Positions 11,181-23,646 of a stretch of DNA of 64,000 bases are shown one piece after another (position 1 is the first letter of the stretch; each line of letters begins with the position of its first letter). The translations under genes were made by a program, and so were the position numbers. This DNA comes from Rhizophagus irregularis (Eukaryota > Glomeromycota > Glomeromycetes > Glomerales > Glomeraceae): positions 2,170,001 through 2,234,000 of the forward strand of contig NC_089455.1 in assembly GCF_026210795.1 (NCBI RefSeq), in the 5' to 3' direction. The notes beneath the pieces are model-generated. The model did not search any database. It saw only the letters and a list, made by a program, of their open reading frames with translations, and was not told the origin of the DNA.

Positions 11181-12338
11181 TGAATTAACCTATACTATTT
11201 GTAAATAGTTTATATAAATTTGCGAATAGTTTATGCAATTCTAGCTATTTTTTTTGCCTGTTTTTGGTCATTTGACATGTGTATACATCTCAACTTTATC
11301 ATTTTATATTAGAAACCTTTCTAACTAAAAACCAGGTCTAAACAACTAGTGAGTTCAACACTTTTAAGAATGCTTCTTTCAAAAATAACAGTCTAACTTG
11401 AGAGCCATTTGGCCAGTTAGACTTTAAAGGTGTAGGAACCCAAATGCACTACTTTTCAACCTTTCAGAAAGCTTAGGGAAATATTCTTATGAAATGGCCA
11501 TCTTACATTAAACTTGGTGAATAATACTCAGGAAATTCCAAAGAATTTTACAAAGAGTAGTTGGGAAAACCAGCGACAGGAGTAATATTTCTACCTTCAG
11601 GTCACTTAAGACATTATGCGAATTGTTCTCAGTCATGAAGAACTTCTTGGTTAAACAACCCACTAAGGACAAATGAGAAAAGCACTTCAATAACTTCTGC
11701 TGAAAAAATGAACAAGGGATCAGTAGGAAGAAAGGGCAGTTGACCTCTAAGTTACACTTTTGTTCAATATAACTTGAGCTTGAATTTTATTGATTTTTGT
11801 TGCAAATTACTTTAAAAAATACCAGGTATTTAAAAAAAAACCACAATAATAACTAATACAAGAACAAATAATCTTCTATAAATTACAAATAAAGAAAAAG
11901 CAAAGATTATTATCTTGCCCTTTTTATATAAATAACTACAGCTATCTCTCCTAGTTATATGCTTTCTTTTCAACTTCAGAATAGAAAGCCTTTTGGCCAA
12001 AATTCATCCGCATATTTTTATTGTTTATTTTACTTGTTTAAGTTTTGCTTGCCTTAATTCAGCATCCAATTATAGTTTGGTCAATTTCAAAATGTCTGCC
12101 TGTCATATTTCTTTCATATTGAGTAGCGTAAATAATAACAGTTTTTTTATTCAATAGAATATGAAGTGCATTAACGTTTAATCTTTGGTATTATTTTTTT
12201 AGAAAGATCATATGAAATTTAAAATTCACATTTATATTGATTAATTGAAAAAATCCTTTAATTTGATTATATACGCAGCTTAGCAGACTGCGCCATAAAA
12301 AAAAAATTTATTAACAGTTGAATTTAAAAAAAGTATCA
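11181..12338. other. Spacer, unidentified
   Basis: About 1.1 kb. Reading frames here are short and unsupported. GC content is slightly raised at 11,330-11,760, as in decayed transposon sequence, but no domain is readable. Confidence 0.4.
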
Positions 12339-12399
12339 AAATTAAGCATCACCCCAAACTTTTCACTCAAAATTATTGCAAAAAGGTGATGCTTAATTT
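12339..12399. repeat. Hairpin (15-bp inverted repeat)
   Basis: AAATTAAGCATCACC is followed after a ~31-nt loop by its exact inverse GGTGATGCTTAATTT. Confidence 0.65.
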
Positions 12400-12419
12400 C
12401 AATAAAATACAGTAGGTTA

Positions 12420-12600
12420 TTTAATTAAATTATTTAATTATAATTAAATTATTAACTTTAGATTATTTAGTTATATTTAGAATATTTAGTTATATTTAGA
12501 TTATTTAGTCGTACTTAGATTATTTTATTACTAAATAACTTAATCTAAACCGATTATGACTAAATAATATAATTATATTATTTAGTCATAATTGGCTAAT
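12420..12600. repeat. TTTAGATTATTTAG tandem/inverted cluster
   Basis: Imperfect tandem copies of a ~20-bp unit (ATATTTAGATTATTTAGTT) at 12,455-12,530, then an inverted part ending in the palindrome GACTAAATAATATAATTATATTATTTAGTC-like core at ~12,558-12,588. Confidence 0.5.
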
Positions 12601-12705
12601 ATATAAATAGAACCCTGAATAATACTAATATAACTTACAAGTAAATTTTAAATACTGACGTAAAAATATATTTTATGACATAACTCTGTCAATATTGAAG
12701 CTAGG

Positions 12706-12780
12706 AATTCGATTTTACTATCATTAGAATCCTCTCATCGAGACGAATCTAATGATATAAATTTTATTAAAATCGAATCA
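12706..12780. repeat. Palindromic hairpin repeat (family P), copy 1
   Basis: The centre is CTCTCATCGAGACGA, flanked by TCATTAGAAT and ATCTAATGA and then by inverted CGATTTTA / TAAAATCG. Same design as copies at 20,360, 26,800, 28,791, 33,031, 50,911 and 52,625. Confidence 0.65.
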
Positions 12781-12954
12781 CTGGTTGTGTTAAATACAGG
12801 AGTATGTAGAATAACAAAAATTTGAAAATATTCCTATAATATGCAACTTTTGAAAAATTTTAATACAGTATTGTTCAGGATCCTATATAAATACATAATT
12901 ATTTATACTATACATAATTAGTATAAATATTATTGACTAATCATAAGCAGAACC

Positions 12955-13180
12955 CCACTTATTTATAATAAAGGTTACTGTAGAAAATTGGCACTTTACT
13001 AATAGTTTTTACCTTACTTTTTTCTTAAATTCTATCGGTTAATTAGCTAAAAAGGAAAAAAATCATAACAATGTAACATAAAATTTCCTTTTATGGTAGG
13101 ATCTGCAAAGAATTTTATATATGATTTTTACCTTAGGCCTGGGAGTGACTTATCTTATAAGTAAGCAAAGTCCTTCATAA
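12955..13180 (+). repeat. Dispersed repeat family R, copy 2
   Basis: Matches 2,290-2,515 through ATTCTATCGGTTAATTAGC, TTTCCTTTTATGGTAGGATC and TGACTTATCTTATAAG. It contains a ~20-bp insertion relative to copy 1 (ATCATAACAATGTAACAT). Confidence 0.55.
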
Positions 13181-13250
13181 GCCATATGCTTTTTTTATAC
13201 TGACAAGTTTTTTTTAAAAACCATCAGTTTTACCATTTTTTTCATATTTA

Positions 13251-14172
13251 CAGTTCTTGAAAAAAGTAATCAGAATTACAAAAAGTGCAATAAATAAAAA
13301 TCCAATGATTAAAATTGCTTTAAAATTTCCAAATTTATTGGTAAATGTGTAAATATTATGCATATAAAAGTTCAGCCCTTTATCTCTTTTCCTCGTCTCT
13401 CAATCAATTTTTTAATTGAGAAAAAAAAAATCATTAAAAATTTAAACTATAAAATCCCAAAAATTCTGGTACAGCATTCAAATAGTAGTTTATTAAGGAT
13501 TGGATGATATAAAATAAAGCTTACATAATGTTGATTCTAATAAAAAAAATTTCACACTTTATCATTTGTTGGCTGTTGAAAAATTTGAAATCAAAGTTTA
13601 TTTTCCGTATTGATCGTCAACTGGCCCTAACCCTTAATATTAGTTGAAAGGCAAAATTGGATTTAAAATATAATAATTATAAAGGATTATAATAAAATCT
13701 AATTAATATTAGATAAATAATATTTAATTTATTTGAAAAAATATCAATCCAAATAAGTTTAATGCTTTTAAAATTGAGTTTTATTAATGATTTTTGAGTC
13801 AACTTTAATCTAAATTTACTGAAAAACTGATTAATTAAATGGCAAAAAAAAATTTTAATAAATTAATAAAAGATATTCTTTTATGTTTATAATATTTTAT
13901 TACAAATATACATGCATCTTATTAAATGTTTGAGAACAATATCAAATCTTTATAAAATTTACACTCTGCTTAAATTTTTAATGATATTTTTTTTCAAATT
14001 AAAAAATCAATTGTAAGACAAAGAAATAAGATATAGGACTGAAATTTTATATTTATAATCTTTACACATTTAGCAACAAATCTTCAAAATTTGAAGTTAT
14101 TACTATAATCACTGGTTTTTATTTTTTTTGCATTTTTTGCAATTCTGATTACTTTTTTCGAAAACTGTATAT
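13251..14172. mobile_element. ~0.92-kb element with long terminal inverted repeats
   Basis: The left end reads CAGTTCTTGAAAAAAG then TAATCAGAATTACAAAAAG. The right end is its inverse (CTTTTTTCGAAAACTG preceded by CAATTCTGATTA). Similarity continues inward for about 50 bp. There is no coding capacity and the target duplication was not resolved, so exact ends are uncertain. Confidence 0.55.
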
Positions 14173-14258
14173 ATATAAAAATACTGGAATTATTAGTTTC
14201 AGCATTTTTTTGCATTTTTATATAAAAATGCTTAAGAATTTTTCTAACTATTACCAAA

Positions 14259-14562
14259 GGTGATGATCACTGACAACTGAAATTATCATATCAGCCAATT
14301 TTTGAAATTCCAATCAATCAACCCAGGGTAGTAGCAGATGCAGCATATATTTAGTCGGTAATCTACATATATCTTTATACCAAAAAAGGAAAGGTCTAGA
14401 CCAGTCTATAGGCAAATAAGGTGTGTCAGATGCGTTGATTGATTAGCTTTTCAAAAATCAGCCCATATGTGATGATCGACCAGCATTAAAAAAAAGGTAA
14501 AAATTGATAATTCTGTCCAATGGTGACTGATAATCACCCCAGGGATTTGAAGTAAAAAACAA
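14259..14562. repeat. Foldback-like repeat
   Basis: Outer arms GGTGATGATCACTGAC and (inverted) GGTGATTATCAGTCACC, with inner arms ATTTTTGAAATTCC...AATCAATCAAC and their inverse at ~14,431-14,460. The interior holds the less AT-rich stretch AGGAAAGGTCTAGACC. Ends are approximate. Confidence 0.45.
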
Positions 14563-16228
14563 TACTTAAACTATCAGTTTTAGCATTTTTTTGCATTTTT
14601 ATATAAAAATACTTAAACTATTAATTTTAGAATTTTTTTCATATTTTTATATATTATATGATTAATTACCAATAATATTTATAGTAATTATATTAAATGT
14701 AATTATTTATAAGTATATTTAATTAATTATGAAGATATTAATAATTATAAAATATGTAATTATTTACATATTTTGAATTACAAATTACATTTTTGGTTGA
14801 TGATTTACCAGGCCATATATATCTCATAACATATTATTTATTATAAATTATGTTTAAAATTATGTTTAATAAATATTTTAATAATTATATAAATAAATTT
14901 TTTTATGTTTTTTTATTAACTAATAAATATATTTATAAATTATATAACTAGTAATTCACTATTAATAAATATTAAAATTATATTTATAATTTTTAATTAT
15001 TGATCTTAGTAAATTTTGTTTAATCTATATATTATTTTTTAAATATTTATAATATATTAAAAATAGTTACAAAATAAATTGTTTAGGAGTATAAAAAATT
15101 TTAATGTTAAATAAGTTTGCTTAGTAGTATTAAAAAATAATTTGTTGAAATTTTTATTTAACCTATATATATGATTTAGGATTCTTTAAATACTCTCTGA
15201 AAATAAGTACTTCTAGTTAAAATTATGAAAATTTTGGCTTATATTATACTGTTTCTGGCCAGTATTACAGTTTAAAAAAAGATGTTCATACAATATATAC
15301 TTTTAATACTAGATATTTTTATTTTTCTACTGTTAGTAATTTTTCAATACTGAAGTAAATGAGTGTATTATTTAGCTGTTTATATTTTAAAGATAATATT
15401 AAAGTATTATATATTTTATTTTATTATTTAAAATTTAAATATCATTTTTCGGATATTACTAAAACTCATGAGTAGTGATGGTCACTATAATAAAATACTG
15501 GCCTGCATTACATCATAAATTCAGCACTAGTGACCGTCACCACTGGTAATATTTAGTAATACCCTTATTTTTCAATTTACAAATATTTTTCATTTTGATT
15601 TAAATTGAAAAAATTTTCTAAATTCTGTATATTTATTAATGTTTCATAAATTTTTTATTTATAATAGACTGTTTATAATTTGCTTTCCATGTGAAATCAC
15701 CTAGATGATTTCACCCATATTAAATAAATCACATGCATCCTACAAAATAAAGAAAAAAAAGAAACATTAATACATTTTCTTTAAGTTAGTTTTGAAAAAC
15801 CCTTTCCCAATGATTTATACCACCACAAGAAATAATTCAATTTATGTTATCATTTATATTGATTTTTATTCTATTACAATTTGACTTAAACTACTGGTTG
15901 TTAAGAAATTCAATTAGTGTCAAAATTTTAAAAATATTTCATATTTCATTTAAATTTTTAATATTAATAAAGTATATTATGAATAAAATTTCAGCCGCAT
16001 TGTTAAGATATTCACGTTTTTACCAGTTTCTTACATACTGTAATTTCTAACTTTAATACTATGTGAGTATCTTGTTTATGTAAATATCGAGACTCAGAAT
16101 GACATAGTTTATGATAATGATAATATAACATGCCGAAAATAAAAATAATATAATAACAATTATATAGTGAATAAATTAATTTGACTACTTAAATGTAGAT
16201 TTTTTACTAAACTACAAGTAGATAGTAA
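14563..16228. other. AT-rich spacer
   Basis: Very AT-rich. Apart from the hairpin listed at 15,471, I see no gene; a 68-codon frame at 15,844 is compositional. The last ~70 bp match the DNA after the first amidase gene. Confidence 0.5.
15471..15549. repeat. Short foldback (MITE-like hairpin)
   Basis: AGTAGTGATGGTCACT and its near-inverse AGTGACCGTCACCACT enclose ~40 nt, giving a strong hairpin with two mismatches. Confidence 0.6.
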
Positions 16229-16909
16229 TTATAAGTTTCTAATTGGAAAATTAGCTCGATAAAATTCTACCCATAAGGAATCACCAGGACCCAAAGTGCC
16301 ACTTTGAACATTATAATTAGCAAGAATGCCAACCCTCTCACTTTTTGGTAAAACAGCAGTAGTAATTAAATCATCATCACTAAGAGGAGGCAAGATTTTT
16401 GGTAGATTAGGAAAAATTTTACATAAGACATCACAAACTTTTACTATCATTTCTTTTTGTTCATCAGTAAAATCCAAATGAGGGTGTAATTTATTGTTTC
16501 CAGGCTCTCTACTTTCAGTAATATTTCTATTACGATCATTATTTGGTGGGTCAACGGGGTTCTGTAACATTATACCAATTGAAGTTTGATTCCAACCCTT
16601 TGCATGATATGCCAATTTTGCTAAATCTAATATTTGGTACACGCTTCCATCCCCATCTATCATTATATGTGCCGAAACTCCTCTTTGACATAATACACGA
16701 AAACAATCTCTTGCTGATGCACATACGTCCCAATGTAATACTATGCCATTTACTCCATTTCCACTTGGATCTTCACGAATTCCATAATTATCTTTCCAGC
16801 GCGTAGTAAATGAATATCCTCTTTGTTCATCTTTATAATCAATTACGGAAAATGGAACAGAATGTGGTACGTCGTTAACAAAAAAAGTACCTTGTCGTGC
16901 TTTGTTCAT
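16229..16909 (-). CDS. N-acetylmuramoyl-L-alanine amidase / PGRP-fold protein, copy 2
   Basis: Single exon, 226 aa, start ATG at 16909 in the same sequence context as copy 1. Seen: IVLHWDVCAS (zinc His ~59), AHIMIDGDGSVYQILD, YHAKGWNQTSIGIMLQNPVD and a GPGDSLW C-terminus. As in copy 1, the expected second zinc His is Asn (LANYN, ~198), so the loss predates this duplication or is shared by descent. The first half differs from copy 1 more than the last third, which is almost identical. Divergently paired with the kinase pseudogene at 17,569. Likely cytosolic; no signal peptide or membrane segment is visible. Whether it binds bacterial wall fragments is inference. Confidence 0.8.
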   Translation of the reverse strand: MNKARQGTFFVNDVPHSVPFSVIDYKDEQRGYSFTTRWKDNYGIREDPSGNGVNGIVLHWDVCASARDCFRVLCQRGVSAHIMIDGDGSVYQILDLAKLAYHAKGWNQTSIGIMLQNPVDPPNNDRNRNITESREPGNNKLHPHLDFTDEQKEMIVKVCDVLCKIFPNLPKILPPLSDDDLITTAVLPKSERVGILANYNVQSGTLGPGDSLWVEFYRANFPIRNL

Positions 16910-17568
16910 AACTATTATAGACCCGATGAAAATTTTTTACGGCTATTTAAAAAGTAGTGATGGCTTAATTTCTGTTTTTTAACTTTAAATATATACATTA
17001 TGCCGATCAAATTTTTATATCCTTTTTCTGGTTGATAACAGATAACAATACTTGTTATATAACAAGCGAAAAATTTCTTTTTTTAGGACCATTATAGGCA
17101 AATCGCGATAAAACTGGACCTTCAATGAACCGGGTTTGATGTTATTTCTTCTGAAACAAAGTCTATCATTTTAAAACAATCGCGAATTTATTGGTAAAAT
17201 CGTGATATTTTATATCGGATTTGATTCCATATCAGTTATATCGACCGAAAATAATTAATTTCTACCGGAATTAACGGTTAACATTTTTTTCTTTTTAGTT
17301 TAACCTTTAAATCAAAGTTTAAGTATAGCTTATTTTATTGTAAATCTTGATACTCAGATTCTTACATAATTTTCATATAAGTATAAAAAGATTATTTTTG
17401 ATATATCAATCCGACTTATCTGTGTAATTGACGTTGGTAAGAATTTCTTTATAGAACATGTCTTGTCTAACTTCCGAATTTATTTGGAAAATATATAAAT
17501 TATCTATCTTCTTTTATCAAAATTTATTTACAAATAAAAAATTTTCTTTTAAAAGAATTGTAGAAACA
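16910..17568. promoter_or_regulatory. Divergent intergenic region, amidase 2 / kinase pseudogene
   Basis: 659 bp between the head-to-head genes. No clear box or repeat is seen. Weakly GC-richer blocks at 17,080-17,280 have no counterpart in the shorter region at 6,225-6,599. Confidence 0.35.
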
Positions 17569-19236
17569 ATGAAAAGCCTATTCTCTTTAATAAATCCTAT
17601 TAAAAAAACTAAAGATATACACGATGAAAAAGCCAATGAAATAAAAACTTACCCTAAAAAATCGATTCAAGATAATAAGAAGAAAATTACTAATAGGTAT
17701 CAAGAGATGATTAAGAACGACAAGAAATTAATTGCAAAGCCTGAAGGTACATATTATTAAACCAATGGAATTAAGATTAAAATATGGCAGTTGTTTATCA
17801 TGTTATAGAGTATTAAATGTTGGAGATTGGTGCAAAGTTTGTGAAACCAGAAAATTTGAACAAAATTTTAAAAATTGGACAAGCGGATATCCAAAAATTG
17901 ATCAGTTGATTCGAGAAAGTCAATTAAATGCAATAGATGGTTTAGACTATTTTGAATGGATTGATTATGAGGAAATCATGAATGTTGAGTATATTACCGA
18001 AGGTGCATTTGGTAAAATATTTAAAGGTAAATGGACTAGGGGTCCTAAGCACCAACTTCATAGTGTAAGTCGAGATTGGACAAATGTTCCTGATACAACT
18101 GTAGCTTTAAAAGAAATTAAGAGTATCGACTGGAAAAATATCCCTAGTAAAAGTGAAAACGCTTCACTAGAAATGGGTGAAGATGAAAAAGAATTTAATC
18201 AATTTTTAAATGAGGTAAAAGTTCGAAATTTGTCGTTTCTATTTTATATTACGATTTTATAATAATATTGAATAGGTTCAAAATCACCAAAAATTCTTAC
18301 GTAATGATGAAAATCATGTACTACGATGTTTTGGAATTACGAAATCTCCGGGGGATGATATAGAAATCACAAAATGGCTAAAAGATGAAAGTTCCTGTTC
18401 TAAGAAAAGACCAAAATCGAATTCTTATATTATGGTGATGAAGTGGGCAAATGATCGTGATATACTTAATTATATTGAAAATAAAGTCTATGATGAAAAA
18501 TTCACTTGGTACAGACGCTTGGAAATATTAGAAGAATTATCAGGTGCTCTTGACATAATTCATAGTAAAGATATGGTTCATAAGGATATTCATTGCGGTA
18601 ATATTTTGATGGATGATGAAGATAAATTTCAATTTCCAGCTATAAGTGATCTGGGATTATGTGGAAGTTCTAGTAAAACTTCTGAAATTCCAAAAGGCGT
18701 TTTTTCTTTTATTGCTCCCGAACATCTGAATTGAAGTTCAAAGTTTACAACTGCTTCAGATATTTATAGTTTTGGAATTATTATGTGGGTAATTTGCTGT
18801 TGCGAATTACCTTATAAAGAATTGAAGGTTATCGTCCGGAAATTTCAAAAGATATTCCAAAATCTTACGCAGACCTTATGAAAAGATGTTGGGATGATGA
18901 TTCAAAAAAACGTCCAAAAGCCTCGGAATTAAGAAACTTATTTTTAGAATGGAAAAAGCACTATCATTCAAATAATAGTGAATTTTTAATTGCTGAAAAA
19001 GTAAGGATCAAAAATCCTGATTTATTTGATGATGTTTTTGGAAATCAAGTTTATAAAAAAAGTAAATTCAATTCATATGCAGGTTTTGAAAATGCATCAC
19101 CATCTAATAGTAAGTTATATTTTATTTTTCTTTTTATTGTAATCTATAAATAATCTTTATTTCTAATTGTAATTAATTATTATATTTAGTTTTTGAAGAA
19201 TTTGAAAAAATTGATTTTGGAAAAGTTGAAATTTAA
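17569..19236 (+). pseudogene. Kinase-like pseudogene, copy 3
   Basis: Homologue of the genes at 1 and 6,600, with the same introns (18215-18275; last exon from 19190, TAA at 19234-19236). The catalytic residues are still there (EGAFGKIFKG, VALKE, HKDIHCGN, SDLGLCG, FIAPEH), but three disabling changes are seen: a 2-nt deletion near 17,750 (KPEGTYY then stop), a G-to-T nonsense change making TGA at 18732-18734 (AAT GGA in copy 1), and a 37-nt deletion near 18,822 after TATAAAGAA. The N-terminal CLSC...WCKVC module is readable in the second frame. So the copy with good catalytic motifs is broken, while the open-frame copy 2 has lost its catalytic residues. An upstream ATG at 17458 gives an in-frame N-terminal extension without support. 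Confidence 0.85.
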
Positions 19237-20199
19237 AATTAAGGAATTGGTGGAATTGGCTTATTTATTACATAATATCCATTTATTATATGTCTATATT
19301 CCACCCATCCATGTAATATATATATATATAATTTTACATTATACTTACTGTATATATTATAAGATTTTCAAATACCTCACCCCTAAAATATTATATAATA
19401 ATATCATGGAAAATATATTTATTGATTTTATAATAAAAATTATATTTTTAAAGTTTTAAATCACATTACTGGTATTCAATGCTATAGTATATGTTTTCTC
19501 ATAGATTATAGTTTAAATTAAATACATTATACTAATTAAAATTACTCAGAACTCTCAAAATGACCAGACAAAAGTTTTAATTAGTACTATTTTTTTTGCA
19601 AATATTCTTATAAAATAAAAGAAATTTGAAAAACTTATAAGAATATATTTGAAATATATATTGCAGAATTAAATACTGCAAAGTGAAATATAATTATTAT
19701 ATTACTAATAGAATCAGTTAAATTAATAAATAAAAAATACATAAATCATATTATCATATAATTATAATGCTAACTGTTAAGCATTATAATGTATTTAAAA
19801 TTATTGCTTTTTTACAAATTTATTTACAAATTATTTTAAATTTTTGAGTATAATATGAAATCCAAAACTCAAAATTCTAATAGGCTAAAATCCTAAAACT
19901 TAAAATCCTAAAATCTAAAATTCTGACAGGTTCTAAATCCTAATAGATATAAAATCCTTATTTATGAATATTTTTTTATATATAATTTTTTTTTGATATA
20001 AATATTGGATTTAATAAAAATAAAATTGATAATTCTAATAATAATAGTAATAAAAAAATTAATGTAAAAAATAATTTTAATTATTAGACTACTTCAATAA
20101 ATAGTTTTGTTTAACAAACAAATCAAAATTCTAATACTGATCAAAATTAAAACTTTTGGTTATATAATAAATCAGCAAAAGTTCAGCAGATTTATAATA
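19237..20199. other. AT-rich spacer
   Basis: No gene seen. Around 19,860-19,960 there is a loose run of AAAATCCTAA-like words (simple repeat). Confidence 0.5.
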
Positions 20200-20440
20200 C
20201 AGTCAACTCTTTTTATAGTCACACATTTGAGACAGTTCATAATTGGTGATTATAAAGAGATATGACTATATAAAAAATTTCTTATATAGTATATCATAAT
20301 TCTGGCCAAAAATTAACATAATTTTGGCCAAAATTATACTTAAAACTTTATTGTATCATAACTCCGCCAATATTAATTGTAGAGAGATGATTTTACCGCC
20401 ATTCAATTTGTCTTGATGAGACAGTTCTAATGGTGTAAAT
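20200..20440 (+). repeat. CAGTCAACTCT element part with palindrome P copy 2
   Basis: Begins TA|CAGTCAACTCTTTTTATAG and is homologous over its whole length to the reverse strand of about 52,775-52,972. Its right part holds ACTCCGCCAATATTAATTG and the palindrome family centre TTGTCTTGATGAGACAG flanked by GCCATTCAA / TCTAATGG. The hairpin is therefore an internal part of this Tigger-like element as well as a free repeat. Confidence 0.6.
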
Positions 20441-21393
20441 GAAAAAAGTAGTGATGATAATGATGATGATGATGATGTGGGTAAGACAGAAGATCATAAA
20501 AAACCTGAAGTATTTCAATCAAAGTCAAATTTAGAAATAGTTTCTTAGCTCGTCGACCATCCAGAAATTTTAATATTGGCACTAGAAATGATGTTGCTAT
20601 CTCATCCGTCATTTAGTAAAATTACGGATGTTAGTATTAAATTAACATAATAATATTTATTATATCTAAATCTTTTAAATAATTTATTTTTAATATTTTA
20701 GAATAAAATTCGTCTATGGGACAAAAGTGTCAAGTATCTTTTTTTACATGCGAGAAGTCCACGTGGTGAAGTTTTTGATGAGTTAATAACAAAAATTTTC
20801 AAAATTAAAATACATTCAAATGAAGCGAAAAGCTATCTCGAAAAAACCTGAAAATTTTTTATAGATTTTAGAAATAAGTTTAATCAAATTATTTTAACTT
20901 CTGTAGAAGAATTTAAAGAAATATGAAAAAACAGGTATTTATTTAATTGTTTCGTAGCTAACCAAATAGTAGTGCTGTTTGTATTAATTATTAATTTAAT
21001 TATAGAGCATCTACCGGAAGTTTATCTCAAAAGAAACTTATAAATTATGTTGATGAAGAATTTGTCCAAAAGATTCTAAACTGACAGCTTATAGCTATTA
21101 ATATTTTAGAATTAACAAGAAATGGAGGGTTCAATATCTTAGTTGATTTCGTAAGAGAAACCTTTAAGGTTTTATGGAACAGAAAAAATTTGTCTGCCGT
21201 TAAAGAATTAGATAATATGACCAAAGAATTAACAATACCTTTTAGAAGCAGAAATAAGATCGTTGATTCTTTATTAATAAGTTATTTTATTTATACTGAT
21301 ACTTCATATTCTTTAATCATAGTTATTAATAATAATATAATTATAAATCTTAGCAAACACTCTAATTTTTTTATAAAATTATGCATTTTATAA
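20441..21393 (+). pseudogene. Decayed gene of unknown family
   Basis: Coding-like composition with interrupted frames. One stretch (from ~20,703) reads LWDKSVKYLFLHARSPRGEV and continues past a stop to FRNKFNQIILTSVEEFKEI. A later stretch (21,060-21,330) includes NILVDFVRETFKVLWNRKNL and KELDNMTKELTIPFRSRNKI. The possible intron at ~20,930-21,005 has GT and AG. I do not recognise the family. Stops at several points argue for a dead gene. A GAT-repeat run (poly-Asp on plus, poly-His on minus) sits at 20,456-20,480. Confidence 0.4.
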
Positions 21394-23148
21394 TGATATT
21401 ACATTGAATAAATTTAGTAAATTTTACGAGTAAATGATAATATGAAACATCATTATTCTAAACATTATACCATAATGTTGAGTGATAATAATATAAAATA
21501 AAATGGATATATAAAACTATAAAATGTTTGTCTAAGATATAACATTTTCAAGTTTAAAAAGTAATTATTATTTTGTTAAAAATGGAATGATTATTATGTG
21601 ACGTTTCTTCTTTAGTGTATATGGCCTAAATATTTCTATATATTTGACATTCTTATACAGATTAAAAAGAATACATTTATGTAACATTTGCGTAAAGTAA
21701 GAATTTTAAAGTTTAAGCCAATTCTAACTGGTAATTTACAAAATAACAAACACATTTCTTAAAAAAAAATTCTGAATTAGAATACTTTTCCAGTTTTCAT
21801 CTTTGATTCTGCAAAAAATTGAAAAGTTTAGATAATAATTTAAGAAATATCCACCTATAAAGAGACTAAATAATTATCAGGTTGATTAAGTTCATGTAAT
21901 ACTAAATTTAGTAAATTATCTGATTAAATGATCGCGTATATTATAAGGTTATAAGGCCTATTAATTCCTAAAAAGTTAATTTAACCACTATTTTATTTAA
22001 GACTATTTATTTTATACATTTTTTTTTTAAAAAAAAAACTTTCTTTTTGAAAAATAGAATCTGCCTTCTATACCGTTTGCTGTCATGTATAGTGTGTTAT
22101 AGGAAATAGCGGACTTGTTTGATTGATTATATAGGTATAAGCTTATATTATATAGATGTAAAACTTATATAATCAGTTGATAACACAACGAAAATTCTTT
22201 AATCAAGTGTTAAAATTTAAAATAGGTATGATGGAATATTCTCATATATTATCATGAGTTCTATCTGTTCAAAGTGTCATTTTATATATAATTAAGTAGG
22301 CTTAAGTCGTAAGTAACTTTTTTATAATATTGATTATTGGAGAATTAAGTGGCAAAAATAATTTTTAGTTTATAAGACTTTAACTCCATACCAACTTGTG
22401 TGTGTTTGGTGTATAATTGATTTTCTAACCCTTAGACCTACTTGAGGGTTAGGTAGGTTGCTTTACACTTTTTGTAGCCTACTTTATAATGGATTTTAAG
22501 ACCACGTTTACGCATTTAAAATTTATTAAACAGGTTGTCATTCATCTAAACACATTGCAACGTTGTTGATGAAACTATGGTTGTCTAATAAAAGTTCGCT
22601 TTGCCTGGCAATTTATGGTGGATTTAATAAATCAAATTATAAATAACAATAATTTAGTCATATGAGAATTTCAGGCCAAAGAATAAGGGTGCATTGTGAA
22701 AGTTGAGAATATATTTGTATTTTTTTTTTTAAAGCTGTCATTCTTATGAACTTTTTTATTGTATTTTTAAGTCCAATGATTTTGGTAATGATGAAACTGC
22801 AGTTGTTTATAGGAGTTTTTTACTAAGCTTCTAAGGTGAATTTATGTTTAGTATTTTCAAATATATTTACCTTTTTTACAAGAAAGTCATAATGAGTCTT
22901 CTTAAAACGTACCTGTAATACTTCATCCAACTTGAGCAGTGTCATTGAATCTAAAGCAAGGTATCTGGTTAATCCTCAACTTTGGGTTGATGAATTATGA
23001 TTCTTGAGTATTAAAGCATAATGTTTTGACTTACAATCATTAATTTTTTAGATTCCTATTGTATTTAACTCATGCTTTTAATTTATTGAATTAGTTTATT
23101 ATAGAATTATTGATCTGTTGTATAACATTCAGTTTGAACTAATACATA
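21394..23148. other. Intergenic, nothing recognised
   Basis: About 1.75 kb, slightly less AT-extreme at 22,060-22,700. I found no reading frame with a recognisable domain, no RNA motif and no repeat shared with the rest of the window. Confidence 0.5.
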
Positions 23149-23156
23149 CTTTATTT

Positions 23157-23456
23157 AGGACCCCGGATATCTCCAAAACAGGTCATAAGTCACACTTTCG
23201 GGCAGATTGGCCCATTTTTACTATTTTTTCAAGAAAAATGTTTTTGTAAATATCTCGGCATCCAGTGGTCCAATTTTGATAAACTTTTTTTTAAATTGTA
23301 GAGCTAAATGAGGGCTACAAAATAAAAAAACGTTCATTAAAATTGAATTACTGGATGCTGAGATATTTACAAAAAACGATTTTTTGAGTTTCAGCAAAAA
23401 GGGGTGTTTTTGGCCAAAAGTCCATTATGACCTTTATATTAGATATCCGGGGTCCT
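23157..23456. mobile_element. 300-bp hAT-type MITE with AGGACCCC ends
   Basis: Ends AGGACCCCGGATATCT and, inverted, AGATATCCGGGGTCCT, flanked by a perfect 8-bp duplication ctttattt (23149-23156 and 23457-23464). The interior holds another inverted pair built on TATCTCGGCATCCAGTGGTC and ACTGGATGCTGAGATA, the arms of palindrome family P. A related, shorter element is at 49,299-49,524, and an end fragment is at ~10,045. Confidence 0.85.
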
Positions 23457-23646
23457 CTTTATTTGTATCTAGTAATTAAAATTGTTATTGTAATAAATAA
23501 TAATAACTTTGATCTATTTAAATTAACTTTTAAATTAGGTTACATATTATTAAAATATTATAAAATTGAATTTAATGATATTAATATTTTAAAAGTAATA
23601 ATATCTTTATGATATTTTTTTGATACTAAATTAATAGTATGTTATA

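Noticed and set aside
15844-16050. 68-codon hydrophobic frame
   Set aside because: Ile/Leu/Phe-rich, as expected from AT-rich DNA; no context or motif.
20427-20612. Minus-strand frame ending in a His-rich tail
   Set aside because: The His run is the complement of a GAT trinucleotide repeat; the plus strand has better coding signs.
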